A DNA stretch of 64,000 nt from Bacteroidales bacterium (GCA_017651185.1 JAGCDJ010000037.1:1-64000), one strand, 5' to 3'. Shown: positions 26,648 through 35,391, counted from the first letter of the stretch. Notes: generated by a model from the sequence alone, not told the origin. Made by a program: numbers and translations.

Positions 26648-27473
26648 GAGGATATTTGTAGCGGTATTGTTGCTTGCCATTATTGGTGGAGGTCTGGCAT
26701 TTTATATGATGTTCGGATTCTACAGCGTAAAGGCATCTGATGGCAGCGAAAACCATGTCTTTGTTCGCAAGACAAGTTCGTTTGATGTCGGTGATGTTGT
26801 TGCTTACAGGTATCCATTGGAATATGACACGAAATTGTCCTCGCGCGATGTGTATGTTTCGCGGGTTGTGGGCATTGCAGGTGACATAATAATGATTGAT
26901 GACGGCATGCTTTATCGCAACAACAAGCAGGTCGCTGAAGACTACGACACGTATTATCGTTATCGTGCTTCTGTTGATTCGGCAAGTGTTGATTTCAAAG
27001 CAATTCTATCTAAATATGAAGTGAGAATTGGCGAGATGCTCAATGATGGCAAGGCTTGCGAATTTGTTTGCACCGAAGCGGAATTTGAAAAAATCAAGAA
27101 TGCAGAAAAATGTTTCTCGTCGTGCCGCAAGGTTGTTGACCGAGATGACTGGAAGGATGTTGATATATTCCCATCAAGTGCTTTTTTTGCATGGAACAAG
27201 GATAATTTCGGCCCAATGTATACGCCAGTTGCAGGCGATACACTTAATTTTACGCCTCGAATTGCTCCGATATACAAGAATATTATTACTTTCTTCGAGG
27301 GTAACGATTTCCAGTCCGATACTTATCATGTGCGCATAAATCAGTTGGAAGCCAGCGAATATATTGCCAAGAAAAACTACTGCTTTATCCTCAACGATGA
27401 CCGTACCGATAAACGCGATTCTCGTACCTATGGACCAATTCCTCAGGAATATATTATAGGAAAGGTTTGGTAG
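26637..27473 (+). CDS. Degenerate signal peptidase I paralogue (predicted pseudoenzyme)
   Basis: The 278-residue protein has one N-terminal membrane helix (about 6-25) and aligns end to end with the upstream LepB but lacks its active site. No Ser-Met pair exists where IPTSSM is expected ([13 protein letters not shown] here). The Lys of [11 protein letters not shown] is Ser75 in [11 protein letters not shown], and the [11 protein letters not shown] box reads [11 protein letters not shown]. The fold markers VVGIAGD and [18 protein letters not shown] are kept. It is therefore unlikely to cut signal peptides and could act as a partner or substrate adaptor of LepB; this is inference. Its ATG lies 11 bases inside lepB, so translation is probably coupled. 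Confidence 0.85.
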   Translation: MKTKRIFVAVLLLAIIGGGLAFYMMFGFYSVKASDGSENHVFVRKTSSFDVGDVVAYRYPLEYDTKLSSRDVYVSRVVGIAGDIIMIDDGMLYRNNKQVAEDYDTYYRYRASVDSASVDFKAILSKYEVRIGEMLNDGKACEFVCTEAEFEKIKNAEKCFSSCRKVVDRDDWKDVDIFPSSAFFAWNKDNFGPMYTPVAGDTLNFTPRIAPIYKNIITFFEGNDFQSDTYHVRINQLEASEYIAKKNYCFILNDDRTDKRDSRTYGPIPQEYIIGKVW

Positions 27474-27476
27474 TCT

Positions 27477-28106
27477 ATGGACACGCTACTTTCTACCGCA
27501 TATTTTCCCAATGTTCAGTATATTAGCAAGTTCCTTGCAGGAAAGGTTGTTGTTGAGAAGTACGAGACATATCCAAAGCAGACATACAGAAATCGTTGCA
27601 ACATATTGAGCGCAAACGGCGTTTTGCCATTGTCGGTGCCAGTGCAGAAGAACTTTCATACACTAACGAAGGACATTCGCATCGACTATTCGGAAATGTG
27701 GCAGCGTAACCATTATACAGCATTGAAGTCCGCATATCGTAATTCACCCTACTACGATTACTATTTTTACAAGATTGAGCGTTTTTTTGAACAAAAGGAA
27801 ACATTTCTTGTCGATTTGAATACAAAAATCCTAGAAACACTATTTTCGATACTAAAGATTGATGCCGACTGGTCGTTTACCGCTGACTATGTTTCTGCTC
27901 CAGAAGGAATTTGCGATATGCGTGATTGTATAAGTCCCAAGCCATCAAGGAATAAGCCAGATGCTTCTTTTTCTCCTAAGTCATATATTCAGGTATTTGC
28001 CGATAGGTTCGACTTTATTCCAAATTTAAGCATTCTCGACTTGATATTCAATGTGGGACCTGAAAGCAAGGAATATCTTGGGAATTGTGTGAAATTAAAT
28101 CTCTAA
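27477..28106 (+). CDS. WbqC-family protein
   Basis: This 209-residue protein matches the WbqC-like family: AYFPNVQYISKFLAG near the N-terminus, YRNRCNILSANGVLPLSVPV in the middle, and a HYTALKSAYRNSPYYDYY motif. Members occur in polysaccharide loci and near peptidoglycan genes, and their activity has been proposed but not settled. No signal or membrane helix is seen, so it should be cytoplasmic. It starts three bases after the degenerate peptidase and precedes lgt by ten. Confidence 0.85.
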   Translation: MDTLLSTAYFPNVQYISKFLAGKVVVEKYETYPKQTYRNRCNILSANGVLPLSVPVQKNFHTLTKDIRIDYSEMWQRNHYTALKSAYRNSPYYDYYFYKIERFFEQKETFLVDLNTKILETLFSILKIDADWSFTADYVSAPEGICDMRDCISPKPSRNKPDASFSPKSYIQVFADRFDFIPNLSILDLIFNVGPESKEYLGNCVKLNL

Positions 28107-28116
28107 AATTTTTCAG

Positions 28117-28941
28117 ATGTTAAGTTTTGTCACATGGAATGTCTGTCCCGAAATATTCACCGTAGGTGGATTTTCTCTTCGATACTATAGTGCTTTTTTT
28201 GCGATTGGGTTTGTTTTGGCGTATTTTGTAATAAAGCATTATTACAAGCAGGAGAATATTCCGCAGAAGGAACTTGACCGACTTACTGTATTTGTCGTGC
28301 TCGGCGGAATTCTGGGAGCGCGTATCGGACATTGTGTTTTTTACGAGCCGTCATATTTCCTCACTCGTGAGCATTGGATGGAAATGATACTTCCATTTTC
28401 GTTTAGCCCGTTCCGCTTTACGGGTTATCAGGGACTTGCCAGTCATGGTGGTGCTATAGGTGTTCTATTGGCTGTTTTTATATTCAAGTTCAAGTCTAAA
28501 CAGGCAGGTTTTCTGGCAATATTGGACAAGATAGTGATTCCTACAGGATTTGTCGGAGCGCTGATTCGTTTTGGCAACCTTATGAATTCGGAAATTTATG
28601 GTTATCCAACCGACTTGCCATGGGGATTCCTTTTTGTCCGCAATGGCGATACTTTACCATGTCACCCTACGCAGATTTACGAGGCATTGTGCTACATTGT
28701 TGTGTCAATAGTGCTGATTCTGTTATACCGTAAGCATAAATATGCTCGAATGCACGGACTTATGCTTGGAGTATTTCTGATAATGGTATTCTCTGCACGG
28801 TTCTTTATCGAGTTCTTGAAGCAAAATCAGGAATCGTTTGAGCAGGGTATGGCGTTGAACATGGGACAGATATTGAGTATTCCTGCTGTAATCGGAGGGA
28901 TTTTGCTCGTTGTATATGCATTTAGGAAAAAAAATGATTAG
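28117..28941 (+). CDS. lgt: Prolipoprotein diacylglyceryl transferase
   Basis: Lgt transfers diacylglycerol to the lipobox cysteine of lipoproteins, the first step of their maturation. The 274-residue membrane protein has seven helices and the family motifs: GGILGARIGHCVFYEP, GLASHGGAIG and the RFGNLMNSEIYG signature, then CHPTQIYEA and ARFFIEFLKQNQ. Several lipoproteins in this window are its expected substrates. It lies ten bases after wbqC and two before the C-S lyase gene. Confidence 0.96.
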   Translation: MLSFVTWNVCPEIFTVGGFSLRYYSAFFAIGFVLAYFVIKHYYKQENIPQKELDRLTVFVVLGGILGARIGHCVFYEPSYFLTREHWMEMILPFSFSPFRFTGYQGLASHGGAIGVLLAVFIFKFKSKQAGFLAILDKIVIPTGFVGALIRFGNLMNSEIYGYPTDLPWGFLFVRNGDTLPCHPTQIYEALCYIVVSIVLILLYRKHKYARMHGLMLGVFLIMVFSARFFIEFLKQNQESFEQGMALNMGQILSIPAVIGGILLVVYAFRKKND

Positions 28942-28943
28942 TA

Positions 28944-30110
28944 ATGAAATATAATTTCGATGAGGTGTTCCCGCGTAAGGGAAGTGCAAGTGTGAAGCAC
29001 GATTTGATGAAACCGTTTTTCGGTACTGACGACCTTTTGCCGATGTGGGTTGCCGATATGGATTTCAAGGCACCAGAATGTGTGCTTGATGCAATCAGGA
29101 AGCGTTGTGATCAAGGTTTCCTAGGTTATACATTTGGCGATGAATCGTATTTTGGCGCTGTAATCGATTGGCTGTCCAAACATTATTCAGTAGAGGCAAA
29201 AAGAAGCGAACTGCATTACATACCGGGAATAGTTGTTGGAATAGCATTCTGCATTCAGGCGTTCACAAAGCCGGGTGACAAGATTCTGGTCAATACGCCA
29301 GTATATCCCCCTTTTGTAAATTTGCCAGTAAACAATGGTCGTGAACTTGTTACCAATAAGTTGAAACTAGAGAATGGTCGCTTTGAGATTGATTTCGAAG
29401 ACCTTGAGCAAAAGACAAAAGGATGCAAGATGATGTTGCTTTCAAATCCTCACAATCCGGGCGGAACAGTTTGGTCGAAGGCGGATTTGCAGCGAGTTGC
29501 CGAAATTTGCAAGCGCAATGGTGTCCTTGTGATTTCCGATGAGATTCATGCCGATTTGACTTTGCCGAAATACAAGCATACTTCGTTCTCAACAGTTTCG
29601 GACGATGCAAAATCAAACAGTATAACTTTTATTGCACCAAGCAAAACTTTCAACATTGCAGGCTTGTCGAGTTCGGTTGCATACATCCCTGAGAAGGCAA
29701 TCCGTGACACATATTTCGAGTACCTTGAGGCATCAGAGTTTGCAAACGGCAATATTTTCGCATACATTGGCGCTGAAGCGGCATTTAGGTATGGCGAAGA
29801 ATGGCTTGCACAACTGAAGGATTACCTTGTAGAAAACATTGCTTTTGCCGATGAGTTCTTCAGGAAAAATATGCCAGTTGTAAAGGCGGTTTTGCCCGAG
29901 GCATCATATTTGCTTTGGCTTGATTTCAACGGACTTGGATTGTCGCACGAAGAATTGCAGAATAGGCTCATAAACAAGGCAAAAGTTGCGCTTAATAGCG
30001 GACTTACCTTTGGTGGCGATGATTATGCAGGATTTTTCCGCATGAACATAGGTTGTCCGCGTTCGATATTAAAGGAAGCGCTAGAAAGAATCGCTGGCGC
30101 GTTTGCTTAA
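28944..30110 (+). CDS. PatB/MalY-type PLP-dependent cystathionine beta-lyase
   Basis: The 388-residue protein is a fold-type I aminotransferase-like enzyme. Family marks are LPMWVADMDFKAPE at the N-terminus, YTFGDESYF, TPVYPPF, SNPHNPGG, and the PLP lysine in APSKTFNIAGLSSS. The C-terminal FFRMNIGCPRSILKEAL carries the carboxylate-binding Arg. PatB/MalY enzymes cleave C-S bonds of cystathionine or cysteine conjugates, giving a thiol, pyruvate and ammonia. It is the last gene of the dapB operon; why it is there is not clear. Confidence 0.9.
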   Translation: MKYNFDEVFPRKGSASVKHDLMKPFFGTDDLLPMWVADMDFKAPECVLDAIRKRCDQGFLGYTFGDESYFGAVIDWLSKHYSVEAKRSELHYIPGIVVGIAFCIQAFTKPGDKILVNTPVYPPFVNLPVNNGRELVTNKLKLENGRFEIDFEDLEQKTKGCKMMLLSNPHNPGGTVWSKADLQRVAEICKRNGVLVISDEIHADLTLPKYKHTSFSTVSDDAKSNSITFIAPSKTFNIAGLSSSVAYIPEKAIRDTYFEYLEASEFANGNIFAYIGAEAAFRYGEEWLAQLKDYLVENIAFADEFFRKNMPVVKAVLPEASYLLWLDFNGLGLSHEELQNRLINKAKVALNSGLTFGGDDYAGFFRMNIGCPRSILKEALERIAGAFA

Positions 30111-30128
30111 TGCTTATTGTTACCCTAA

Positions 30129-30178
30129 AAGGAGGTCGTCTTGCTGAACTTGTTTCAGTATCTGGACCTCCTTTTTTT
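30129..30178. terminator. Bidirectional terminator between the dapB operon and hydE
   Basis: The outer stem AGGAGGTC/GGACCTCCT encloses a second small stem (CTGAA/TTCAG) and ends in seven T residues on the plus strand. On the minus strand a short T run also follows, so it can serve the convergent hydE gene. Confidence 0.85.
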
Positions 30179-30179
30179 G

Positions 30180-31262
30180 TTATAGTCCTCTTTTCTTCGT
30201 AAATGCTACCGAATCACCCCACGCATTGTACAGTATTTTATGATTTATCGACTTCATCCGCAAATCGAGGCACGATGAGCATTGGTCTGGCTTGTCGCTT
30301 ACGCATGCTTTGTCGGGATAAATGAGGTAGTCCTCGCGGTATTCGTTGGGGGTTAGGTTTGGCATTATGACATTGGCACCGGTCATTATCGCCTTTTCGC
30401 GACCAAGCGGGTCGATTGTCTGGTTTGCAGTGGCAGCCACCATGTTTATTTCTGGCATCATCAGACGAAGCGTAGCAATCATTTTCAGTGTCAGGTTCAT
30501 TCTGTCCACTGCCGTTGGAATCTGGTCGGCGTATTGGTACAGAGGTGTGTCGGGGTGAGGTATGAAAGGTCCCATGCCTACCATTGCAACGTCTTTCTGC
30601 CTGAAGAAGATAAGGTCATCGGCAAGTATGTCGATGGTTTGGAAGGGCAGACCGACCATTACGCCTGTTCCTGTCTGGTATCCGATTGAAATCAGCGAAT
30701 CGATGCATGCAAGTCGCTTGTGGAAGTCGTGGCGGTCATCGTGCGGATGAATCTTGTAGTACAGATCCTCGTTTGATGATTCTATTCTAAGCAGGTAGCG
30801 GTGTGCTCCCGCTTCGAACCATTGGCGGTAAACTTCATCGGTTTGTTCACCAAGCGAAAGTGTTATGCCAAGAGAACCGCCATCTATTTCCTTTATGCGC
30901 TTAATTATGCGTGTTATGGTCTCGATGAATTCCTTGTCGCTACGTTCACCGCTCTGTATTGCAACAGAACCGTAACCTAATTTATGCGATAGTTTTGCAC
31001 ATTCGATTACTTCGTCTTCCGAAAGTGTGTAGCGTTCTATGTTTTGGTTGTTGCTTCTAACGCCGCAATACAGGCACGATTTCTTGCAGCGGTTGCTATA
31101 TTCGATTAGTCCACGTAGGTGTACATAATTGTCAAGAACCGAAAATTTTACTTCCTGCGCCTTGCGGAAAAGCATCTGCATTTCCTCGCCAGTGGTTGAA
31201 AGAAGTTTTATTATATCGTCTTTTTCAAGATATTGCTTTGTCAGTATTTCAGATGTTGTCAT
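30180..31262 (-). CDS. hydE: [FeFe]-hydrogenase maturase HydE (radical SAM)
   Basis: HydE is a radical SAM enzyme that helps build the organometallic part of the [FeFe]-hydrogenase H-cluster. The 360-residue protein has the CX3CX2C motif at C59, C63 and C66 (NRCKKSCLYCGVR). IQSGERSD, SLGEQTDEVY and RIESSNEDLY follow, along with the long GLPFQTIDILADDL...PFIPHPDTPLY region. Near the C-terminus C320, C328 and C331 keep the CX7CX2C spacing known for the accessory cluster of some HydE proteins. No hydF, hydG or hydrogenase gene is in the window. The gene is alone on the minus strand. Confidence 0.9.
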   Translation of the reverse strand: MTTSEILTKQYLEKDDIIKLLSTTGEEMQMLFRKAQEVKFSVLDNYVHLRGLIEYSNRCKKSCLYCGVRSNNQNIERYTLSEDEVIECAKLSHKLGYGSVAIQSGERSDKEFIETITRIIKRIKEIDGGSLGITLSLGEQTDEVYRQWFEAGAHRYLLRIESSNEDLYYKIHPHDDRHDFHKRLACIDSLISIGYQTGTGVMVGLPFQTIDILADDLIFFRQKDVAMVGMGPFIPHPDTPLYQYADQIPTAVDRMNLTLKMIATLRLMMPEINMVAATANQTIDPLGREKAIMTGANVIMPNLTPNEYREDYLIYPDKACVSDKPDQCSSCLDLRMKSINHKILYNAWGDSVAFTKKRGL

Positions 31263-31281
31263 AATTGTTGTGTTGTGTTTG

Positions 31282-31289
31282 CAAAAGTA
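31282..31289 (-). promoter_or_regulatory. -7 element of the hydE promoter
   Basis: TACTTTTG on the minus strand, 19 bases before the hydE ATG, fits TAnnTTTG. No clear -33 box is seen. Confidence 0.4.
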
Positions 31290-31324
31290 ATTATTTTATT
31301 GTTGAATGCCATATTCTCTCTGTT

Positions 31325-31394
31325 CCGTCATTCCACAAAGCTGAACGAACCGACTAAGGGACGTGTCGAGTGAGTTCGCTTGTGCGGAATCTCC
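31325..31394. repeat. Degenerate intergenic palindrome (TCATTCC...GGAATCTCC type)
   Basis: The arms TTCCACAAAGCTGAAC (from 31331) and GTTCGCTTGTGCGGAA (to 31389) are imperfect reverse complements, flanked by CGTCA and TCTCC. This is the shape of dispersed intergenic repeats seen in many bacteria. It lies between hydE and the TPR membrane protein gene. The rest of 31263-31497 holds no gene that I can see. Confidence 0.4.
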
Positions 31395-31497
31395 AATAGA
31401 ACGAACTATATTATTCACCCCTTTCCATTCGATAATGTTCTTTTATTCCTTCAATATATTCTTCCGTCAATCCAATGCTTTTACTTTGCTACAATAA

Positions 31498-33987
31498 TTA
31501 TTTTGTGTTGTATTGATTCAGATAGTAATCTGCTTTTTCCTTGTTCCCTTTTTCTTTGAAATAATTGTATAGTGTTGCTGCTATGTTCTTGTTGCCCTTG
31601 AACTTATCGTATGCGATTTCCCAGTTTTCGATGGCATTGACAGTATCACCTGCAAGCATATAATAGTTGCCGAGGTCAACGTATGGCAGGTCGGCATCGG
31701 GGAAATGACTAACTTCCTGTTTGCCGAGGCGAATGCCAAGAGCATAGTCCTTTGTTGTGTCAATGAAGCGTTTGAGTTCCGAAACCGTATGCTGGAAATT
31801 CTCGCTCTTTAAGCTGTCGATGCATTTGCAATAGTATGTTTTTGCGTTTTCGTTGTCTCCAAGTTCAAAGTACGACTTTCCAATGAAGAAATATGTAAGG
31901 TCGTAAAATTTACTGTCGGACAAGGTTGCTGTATCATATCTTTCAAGGTTTGCAATGGCTTCACGGTGCTTGCCTTTCATTGATTTTGCCATTCCGAGGA
32001 AATAGTAGCTGTTGTTGAGTGTACTGTCGTATTTCAATGCCTTTTCGAACATAATTTCCGAATTGTCATAATCCTGATATACAATTTGTTTGAGGTAGGC
32101 AAGGTTGTACCAAGCATTTCCGTAGGTGGAATCTATTGCAAGTGCTTGTCGGTAAAGATTTTCGGACTTTTTTATGTCCTTGAGGCATTTTTCTTGTGCT
32201 GGAGTTCCTGCAACAGATGGTAACTTGTCGTATGCATTTCTGCTTAACAAATTGGCGTACAATATATTTGCCTTTGCACTCTCGGCAGAATATTCAATGT
32301 CGTGGGCAAAAAGTGTTTCGCGGTCTTTCCAATCGTGGTTGCGGTTAATGGCTATAACTGCGTTTGGAATCACTATCATTGCAGTCATAATGCAGATTGC
32401 AAGTTTTTTGCCTTTGCTAGCACCTGTTTCAGCCTTGGAAATCAATATGATAATGTAGCCGATTGCAATAGCAAAACCTATGCTTGGTGCGAAAAGCATT
32501 CGTTCGCCGATGATTCCTGTAAATGGGAAAAATATGTTGGAAAACGGAAATATTCCGATTAGGTAGAAAAGTATGCCGAACGAAATCAAATTGCGCCTAT
32601 TGAACAACCAAATAGCAACGATGATGAGTGCAATATGGATGATTATGGAAATTATTGCAACGGGATTTTCGAGTCCGACATCGGGAATTATGCTGTATCC
32701 GTAGTAGTAGCGCAAAGGGTAGGGGACGAACAGCAGTTTCAGGTAGAAAGCAAGACTGTACATTGCTATTGCAAATCTGCTGGATGCAGATTCTTCCGTA
32801 AAAATCGGGTTTTGCCATTTCGACATTACCGCGTTGCTCTTGGGAAGCACCGATTCGGGAATGTAATGCGCGATTGCTATTGTAGCTGCGGCAATTATCA
32901 GTATCAGAGCAAAAGGAAGAATTACTTTAATCTTTTGCCATGCAGGGTTGATTTTCCAGTTCGGTGTTGCTGAGATTTCATCTTTTTCCGATAGGGAGAC
33001 AAGTAGCAGGATTGTCGAAACGATTAGTGCCCAGTAATTCCATAATATTGTTAGAACCAATATAATTGACCATAGAATTATGTTTCGTCGTGATATGGAT
33101 TTTTTGTTTCGTCGGATGATTTTAAAAATTATGTATGAAATTAGGAATACGAAATAAATTGGTCTTATAACAGCTCCTTTCAGAAATACGGGCATAAAAT
33201 CAAACTTCCAGTTGATTATTACTCTTGCCGTTAATAATGCCAAAACTAAGCATCCGAATATTGCAAGAAAAGTATTGCCTTTGAAGTAAGCAGCAATTTT
33301 TTGCCCAAAATCCTTTAGCGCACTAACGTTTATTTTTAGTTTGAAATCGGTGCGGAAGAATATGATTGCCAATGGAATAATGGCGAGGAAAACTATTGCA
33401 GATTCCTTTGTGAGAAAACCGATTCCGAGAAGAATTATTGCAAAGATTATGTAGATGATTTTGCGTTTGTCGTAGTAGCGCAAAGTCAGCAGTGCCGATG
33501 ACAGGCAGAAAATAAGGCAAAGTATTTCTTCGCGGTTCTTTAGGCTTAGCACCACTTCGGAATGTATGGCGTGTGCCATGAATATGGCTGTTACTACTAT
33601 GGAAATCAGTAGGTTTGTTGAGGCATGCTTTGTTTCCAAAAGTTTGCGAAGGAAGAAAAACAGGATTATGCAAGCTATGATATAATATATGATATTGAAG
33701 AAATGTCCGATTGCCGTTGATTCACCAAATATTTGGTATTCAATAGCATATAATGCGATTGTGACAGGGCGGTAGCCGAACATCACACCACCGCTGTTAT
33801 TGTAGCGTGATGCAAAAATTTCGGGTATTCCTTTTATGCCTTGCTGTACAAGTTCATGATTTTCGCAAACATAGTCATCATCGAGGTTGTAACCGTTTTG
33901 TAGCGAACCGCCGTATAGCAGGAATCCTGCAACGCATATTGCAACGATTACCCAGATTGTTATTTTGCGGTTGTTCGTCTGTTTCAT
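31498..33987 (-). CDS. TPR-containing GT-C-type membrane protein (TMTC-like)
   Basis: The 829-residue protein has about 12 transmembrane helices in its first 540 residues and then a soluble tail of tetratricopeptide repeats (about 590-829; NAWYNLAYLKQ, NSYYFLGMAKS, YFFIGKSYFELGD and others). The first loop carries YNLDDDYV and later GYRPVTIALY, which recalls the Asp-containing first loop of GT-C mannosyltransferases of the PMT/TMTC kind. It could add sugars to exported proteins using a lipid-linked donor, but no specific activity can be assigned. It lies nine bases after the LuxR-type regulator gene. Confidence 0.75.
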   Translation of the reverse strand: MKQTNNRKITIWVIVAICVAGFLLYGGSLQNGYNLDDDYVCENHELVQQGIKGIPEIFASRYNNSGGVMFGYRPVTIALYAIEYQIFGESTAIGHFFNIIYYIIACIILFFFLRKLLETKHASTNLLISIVVTAIFMAHAIHSEVVLSLKNREEILCLIFCLSSALLTLRYYDKRKIIYIIFAIILLGIGFLTKESAIVFLAIIPLAIIFFRTDFKLKINVSALKDFGQKIAAYFKGNTFLAIFGCLVLALLTARVIINWKFDFMPVFLKGAVIRPIYFVFLISYIIFKIIRRNKKSISRRNIILWSIILVLTILWNYWALIVSTILLLVSLSEKDEISATPNWKINPAWQKIKVILPFALILIIAAATIAIAHYIPESVLPKSNAVMSKWQNPIFTEESASSRFAIAMYSLAFYLKLLFVPYPLRYYYGYSIIPDVGLENPVAIISIIIHIALIIVAIWLFNRRNLISFGILFYLIGIFPFSNIFFPFTGIIGERMLFAPSIGFAIAIGYIIILISKAETGASKGKKLAICIMTAMIVIPNAVIAINRNHDWKDRETLFAHDIEYSAESAKANILYANLLSRNAYDKLPSVAGTPAQEKCLKDIKKSENLYRQALAIDSTYGNAWYNLAYLKQIVYQDYDNSEIMFEKALKYDSTLNNSYYFLGMAKSMKGKHREAIANLERYDTATLSDSKFYDLTYFFIGKSYFELGDNENAKTYYCKCIDSLKSENFQHTVSELKRFIDTTKDYALGIRLGKQEVSHFPDADLPYVDLGNYYMLAGDTVNAIENWEIAYDKFKGNKNIAATLYNYFKEKGNKEKADYYLNQYNTK

Positions 33988-33996
33988 TTTGGTGCT

Positions 33997-34590
33997 TTAA
34001 AAGTCTTCTACATCAAGTAGTTTGTTCATTACGGCGTATATTGTCAGACCGGCGATACTGTTGATTCCCAACTTGTGCGAAATGTTCTTACGGTGCGAAA
34101 TTACCGTGTGAATCGACAGATTGAATTCGTCGGCGATCTCCTTGTTTGTCTTGCCTTTGGCTACGGCTGTCAGTATTTCGCATTCGCGGGCTGAGAGTTC
34201 GTTGCTGTTGTCGTCCTGTTCCTTGTCCGATGAGGTTTTCAGTGCCGACTGCAATTTCTTTTCTATTTGTTCCTGTGTGCAGAACATACCGATGCTACCA
34301 TCGTAGTTGCGCATGGTTTCTTCATTATAAGCCAGATAGCAGATGGCAACAATGGTGACGTTGTCCTTTGTGGTGAGAATGTTTCTCGGGTCGTTGATGT
34401 CGCCTGTGTTAAGCACCGATGGGTTTATAAGTATTATGTCTGGATTTCCATTTAGGTTTTCGGAGTAGTCTTGTAAGGACTTGAATATTTTCGCGACATG
34501 GAAGTTTCCTCTGTATTCGACGAGCTGTTTCAGTCCTGCTGATACTATTTCCGAAGGTTCTATTATGGTTACCTTGTGTTTTGCGCTCAT
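33997..34590 (-). CDS. LuxR/NarL-type regulator with degenerate receiver domain
   Basis: This 197-residue protein has a receiver-like N-terminal domain (1-120) and a LuxR helix-turn-helix (about 132-180; LSARECEILTAVAKGKTNKEIA, then SIHTVISHRKNISHKLG). In receivers the phospho-acceptor Asp follows the third strand, as in PDxxxxD. Here the segment is PDIILINPSVL, so the position is Asn56. Only one N-terminal acidic residue (Glu11) marks the acidic pocket. Phosphorelay control is therefore unlikely. The gene is one base downstream of a hemerythrin gene, which may supply the signal. Confidence 0.85.
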   Translation of the reverse strand: MSAKHKVTIIEPSEIVSAGLKQLVEYRGNFHVAKIFKSLQDYSENLNGNPDIILINPSVLNTGDINDPRNILTTKDNVTIVAICYLAYNEETMRNYDGSIGMFCTQEQIEKKLQSALKTSSDKEQDDNSNELSARECEILTAVAKGKTNKEIADEFNLSIHTVISHRKNISHKLGINSIAGLTIYAVMNKLLDVEDF

Positions 34591-34591
34591 G

Positions 34592-35287
34592 TTATTCGAA
34601 TTTGGAAACCAATGGAATCAAAATCTTGTTTTCAATTATGGAATGCTTGTTCAGGTCGTCTTCGATTTTGAAGATTTCGTTTAGAACATTTATGCGTGAT
34701 TGTTGCGATGCGCTTTCGGGCAAGTACTTTATCACGATGTTCTTCAGGTCTTGGAGCTTTTCCTCGATGTTGCTGTGATTTTCCTCGAAGTCCTTAATCC
34801 TGTAGCTGTTGGCATTCTTCTGCTCGCTGTCGCTAAGCGACAAGATGTAAGGGAACACGGTGTTTTCTTCGTAGTCGAGGTGTTTCTTGATTTCCTCGTC
34901 GTAGTCGTCGTAGAACTTGTTTAGCATTCGTTTGCTTGTGCCGTCGCACGATTCCAGCATGGTGTGTATGTTTGAATGCAGGTTCGGGAAGAAACTTTCC
35001 GTCCAGTATTTGTGTGTTCGTTGCAAGTATCCGATGATTTCGGGAATGTCCTCCCTTGTCAGGTTTTCAATGTCGGGGACAAAAGATTCTACTGCATAAA
35101 CCTTGCATATCTTCAGGAAAAGTTCGGTCGACAGATTGTTCCTGTGGCATATTTCGTTGATGCTGGCTTCACCGAATCCCAACTTTATGTTAAGCCGTTC
35201 TATTATTGAGAGCAGTGAACTGCTGGTTATTATTTCCGACATTTTTGTCTTTGCAGAGAATGACGGAGCATTGCTTTTGTTGTCCAT
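34592..35287 (-). CDS. Hemerythrin-domain protein, YtfE/ScdA (RIC)-like
   Basis: The 231-residue protein from the ATG at 35287 has an N-terminal helical part (about 20-65; KLGFGEASINEICHRNNL) like the ScdA N-terminal domain but without its paired cysteines. A four-helix hemerythrin domain follows, with likely di-iron ligands H92 (HKYW), H104/H108, H136 (HLDYEENTVFPY), H171 and H215 (NKHSIIENK). Relatives repair iron-sulfur clusters after nitric oxide or oxygen stress, or sense oxygen. Here it probably detects O2 or NO and works with the adjacent LuxR regulator. Upstream start candidates overlap the promoter. Confidence 0.85.
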   Translation of the reverse strand: MDNKSNAPSFSAKTKMSEIITSSSLLSIIERLNIKLGFGEASINEICHRNNLSTELFLKICKVYAVESFVPDIENLTREDIPEIIGYLQRTHKYWTESFFPNLHSNIHTMLESCDGTSKRMLNKFYDDYDEEIKKHLDYEENTVFPYILSLSDSEQKNANSYRIKDFEENHSNIEEKLQDLKNIVIKYLPESASQQSRINVLNEIFKIEDDLNKHSIIENKILIPLVSKFE

Positions 35288-35307
35288 TGTCGTTTTTGTT
35301 TGCTTCG

Positions 35308-35315
35308 CAAAGATA
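35308..35315 (-). promoter_or_regulatory. -7 element of the hemerythrin/LuxR/TPR operon
   Basis: TATCTTTG on the minus strand, 20 bases before the hemerythrin ATG, is a perfect consensus. The -33 region is AT-rich without TTTG. Confidence 0.5.
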
Positions 35316-35391
35316 ATAAATAAATTGATAATGTATAATCCCGTTCTCGGTGTCATCCATTTGTAGGCATCCAATGATTGCGAACATACAG

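Noticed and set aside
30180..31262. Biotin synthase (BioB) as an alternative to HydE
   Set aside because: The cysteine motif and barrel are shared, but the C-terminal CX7CX2C set and the PFIPHPDTPL region fit HydE, and BioB-specific residues are missing.
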